Shown here: piece by piece, positions 62,874-64,000 of the stretch
Position numbering within the stretch: position 1 is the stretch's first letter
How the letters are laid out: each line of letters begins with the position of its first letter
Source of the DNA: Oceanobacillus sp. FSL K6-2867
Lineage (GTDB): Bacteria > Bacillota > Bacilli > Bacillales > Amphibacillaceae
Reading direction: 5' to 3'
DNA length: 64,000 nt
Assembly: GCF_037963145.1 (NCBI RefSeq)
Contig: NZ_CP150144.1
Coordinates: 4,278,001 to 4,342,000 of the forward strand
Notes under the pieces: generated by a model
The model's input: the letters and a program-made list of their open reading frames with translations, nothing else
Told to the model about the DNA's origin: nothing
Database searches by the model: none
Position numbers and translations under genes: made by a program

Positions 62874-64000
62874 TTATTCAAGGTTATATTTTTTCATCTT
62901 ATAATATAAATTTCGAATGGATACATTTAATACCTTTGCTGTTTTTGTTTTGTTAAAATCATTCTGTTCGTAGATTCTGGTAATATACGCTTTTTCAAAC
63001 TGATTAATCGCATCCTGTAATGTGCATTCTTCTGTGATTCTCTCAATAGATGAATGTGCAGGTATAATAGAAGCCTGTAATTCAGGTATATACTTCTTCT
63101 CAATTACGTCTTCATTCATATCCATAAATATCATGGCACGTCCAATTACATTTTCTAATTCGCGTACATTGCCTGGCCATTGATATTGTTTCAATTTACT
63201 TAGTGCATCTGATGAGATAGCTTGCACATTACGACCATAGTCTTTATTGATTTTTTGAATAATATGCTGGATAAGTTCCGGCAGGTCACTTAGTCTCTCT
63301 TTAACAGCAGGAATAAAAATTGGCAGTCGATTTAGGCGATAATAAAGATCTTCTCGAAAAGTTTTATTCATAATCGCTTTTTCTAGATTGACATTTGTTG
63401 CTGCGATTACTCTTACATTAATAGAGATCGGTTTTGTACCGCCAACTCGAACAATTTCATTCTCTTGTAAGACTCGTAAAAGCTTAGCCTGCATTGACAG
63501 GGATAATTCTCCAATTTCATCAAGAAAAATACTTCCATGGTTTGCTTCTTCAAAGAAACCTTTTTTCCCTCCTTGCTTTGCACCTGTAAAGGCTCCTTCT
63601 TCATATCCGAATAATTCACTTTCCAATAAAGACTCAGCGATAGCTGCACAATTTACTCGGATAAACTTATTATGTTTTCTATCACTCTCATTATGAATCG
63701 CATGTGCAAATAATTCTTTACCAGTACCTGAATCACCTCTTAACAGTACAATTGCAGGTGTTTTCGCTCCGACCTTCGCTTGCTCCAGAGCGAGCTTCAT
63801 TTCTGATGAACTTCCAATAATATCATCAAATGTATATCTTGCTTCTAAATTTCGAATGATCTGTCTTGCATGCTTTAATTCCTTTGTCAATGCTTGTATT
63901 TCCGTTACATCATGCAGAACACCTACACTGCCCTTAATTACTCCATTCACGATAATCGGCGCAACATTAACCAGGACATCTTTTTTACTAGGTCCTACTT
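62874..64000 (-). CDS. bkdR: Sigma-54-dependent activator BkdR (partial, runs past the window)
   Basis: The C-terminal 375 residues of an enhancer-binding activator are present; the frame is still open at the window edge. The order is a PAS-like segment ([18 protein letters not shown]), a linking coiled coil, and the AAA+ domain with Walker [15 protein letters not shown] (sigma-54 contact) and Walker [13 protein letters not shown]-terminal Fis-type helix-turn-helix ([21 protein letters not shown]) ends it. Adjacency to the bkd operon and its sigma-54 promoter identifies it as BkdR, which in B. subtilis responds to branched-chain amino acids or keto acids. Confidence 0.95.
   Translation of the reverse strand, partial: VGPSKKDVLVNVAPIIVNGVIKGSVGVLHDVTEIQALTKELKHARQIIRNLEARYTFDDIIGSSSEMKLALEQAKVGAKTPAIVLLRGDSGTGKELFAHAIHNESDRKHNKFIRVNCAAIAESLLESELFGYEEGAFTGAKQGGKKGFFEEANHGSIFLDEIGELSLSMQAKLLRVLQENEIVRVGGTKPISINVRVIAATNVNLEKAIMNKTFREDLYYRLNRLPIFIPAVKERLSDLPELIQHIIQKINKDYGRNVQAISSDALSKLKQYQWPGNVRELENVIGRAMIFMDMNEDVIEKKYIPELQASIIPAHSSIERITEECTLQDAINQFEKAYITRIYEQNDFNKTKTAKVLNVSIRNLYYKMKKYNLE

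Overview
The window is chromosomal DNA from a low-G+C, aerobic, endospore-forming member of the Bacillaceae; protein character and gene order suggest an Oceanobacillus/Virgibacillus-like organism. The evidence is conserved Bacillus gene order (gpsB - rnpB - ypsC; thyA - dfrA; citR/citA divergent; the bkd operon behind a sigma-54 activator), a class B RNase P RNA, strong AGGAGG ribosome sites, and frequent TTG/GTG starts. The species cannot be fixed from the sequence alone.

Layout. 1-2.75 kb: cytidine deaminase, gpsB, RNase P RNA and an RNA methyltransferase. 2.8-5.2 kb (minus): a three-subunit ba3-type oxidase including a 45-residue subunit IIa. 5.4-5.9 kb (minus): a cold-shock gene behind a long leader with a large terminator hairpin. 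6-11.4 kb: one-carbon and thymidylate metabolism (fhs, HD hydrolase, thyA, dfrA), then a Tat export set with two tatA copies. 11.7-17.5 kb: small Bacillus proteins, an MsrAB fusion, a LysM-M14 peptidase, ferredoxin and a FAD-Rieske oxidoreductase. 17.5-19.6 kb: citR/citA. About 0.85 kb of apparently non-coding DNA follows.

20.6-25.6 kb holds an ene-reductase, a DsbA/FrnE thioredoxin-fold protein, LysR and TetR regulators and an MFS pump. 25.8-34 kb is an accessory catabolic cluster: SDR, MFS importer, two M20 amidohydrolases, a nitrilase-family amidohydrolase and an HpPgdA/PuuE-type deacetylase or imidase, with a divergent GntR regulator. 35-36.6 kb is a two-gene module of a SatD-like protein with cyclase-like motifs and a DUF3307 membrane protein, behind a perfect 18-bp palindrome at the predicted transcription start. 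36.7-43.6 kb is a beta-lactam-response locus: a decayed elongasome PBP, a PbpC/MecA-type PBP and a class A beta-lactamase, divergent from blaR1-blaI, with three BlaI-type boxes.

43.6-55.6 kb carries housekeeping and stress genes: HAD phosphatase, Crp-family regulator, AEC transporter, FMN reductase/luciferase-like pair with HxlR regulator, Ku and LigD (non-homologous end joining), a ferritin-like protein, a methyltransferase, an aromatic-acid-exporter-like protein and a bacilliredoxin. 55.7-64 kb (minus) is the branched-chain keto acid operon bcd-buk-lpdV-bkdAA-bkdAB-bkdB behind a sigma-54 promoter and the BkdR activator, which runs off the window. Phosphotransbutyrylase (ptb), usually first in this operon in B. 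subtilis, is missing.

The points most worth following are the csp leader attenuator, the SatD-like/DUF3307 pair, the possible imide/amide catabolic cluster, the combined bla-pbp regulon with a hairpin over the pbp start codon, and the ptb-less bkd operon. Function calls rest on recognised motifs and remembered family knowledge; no database search was run.
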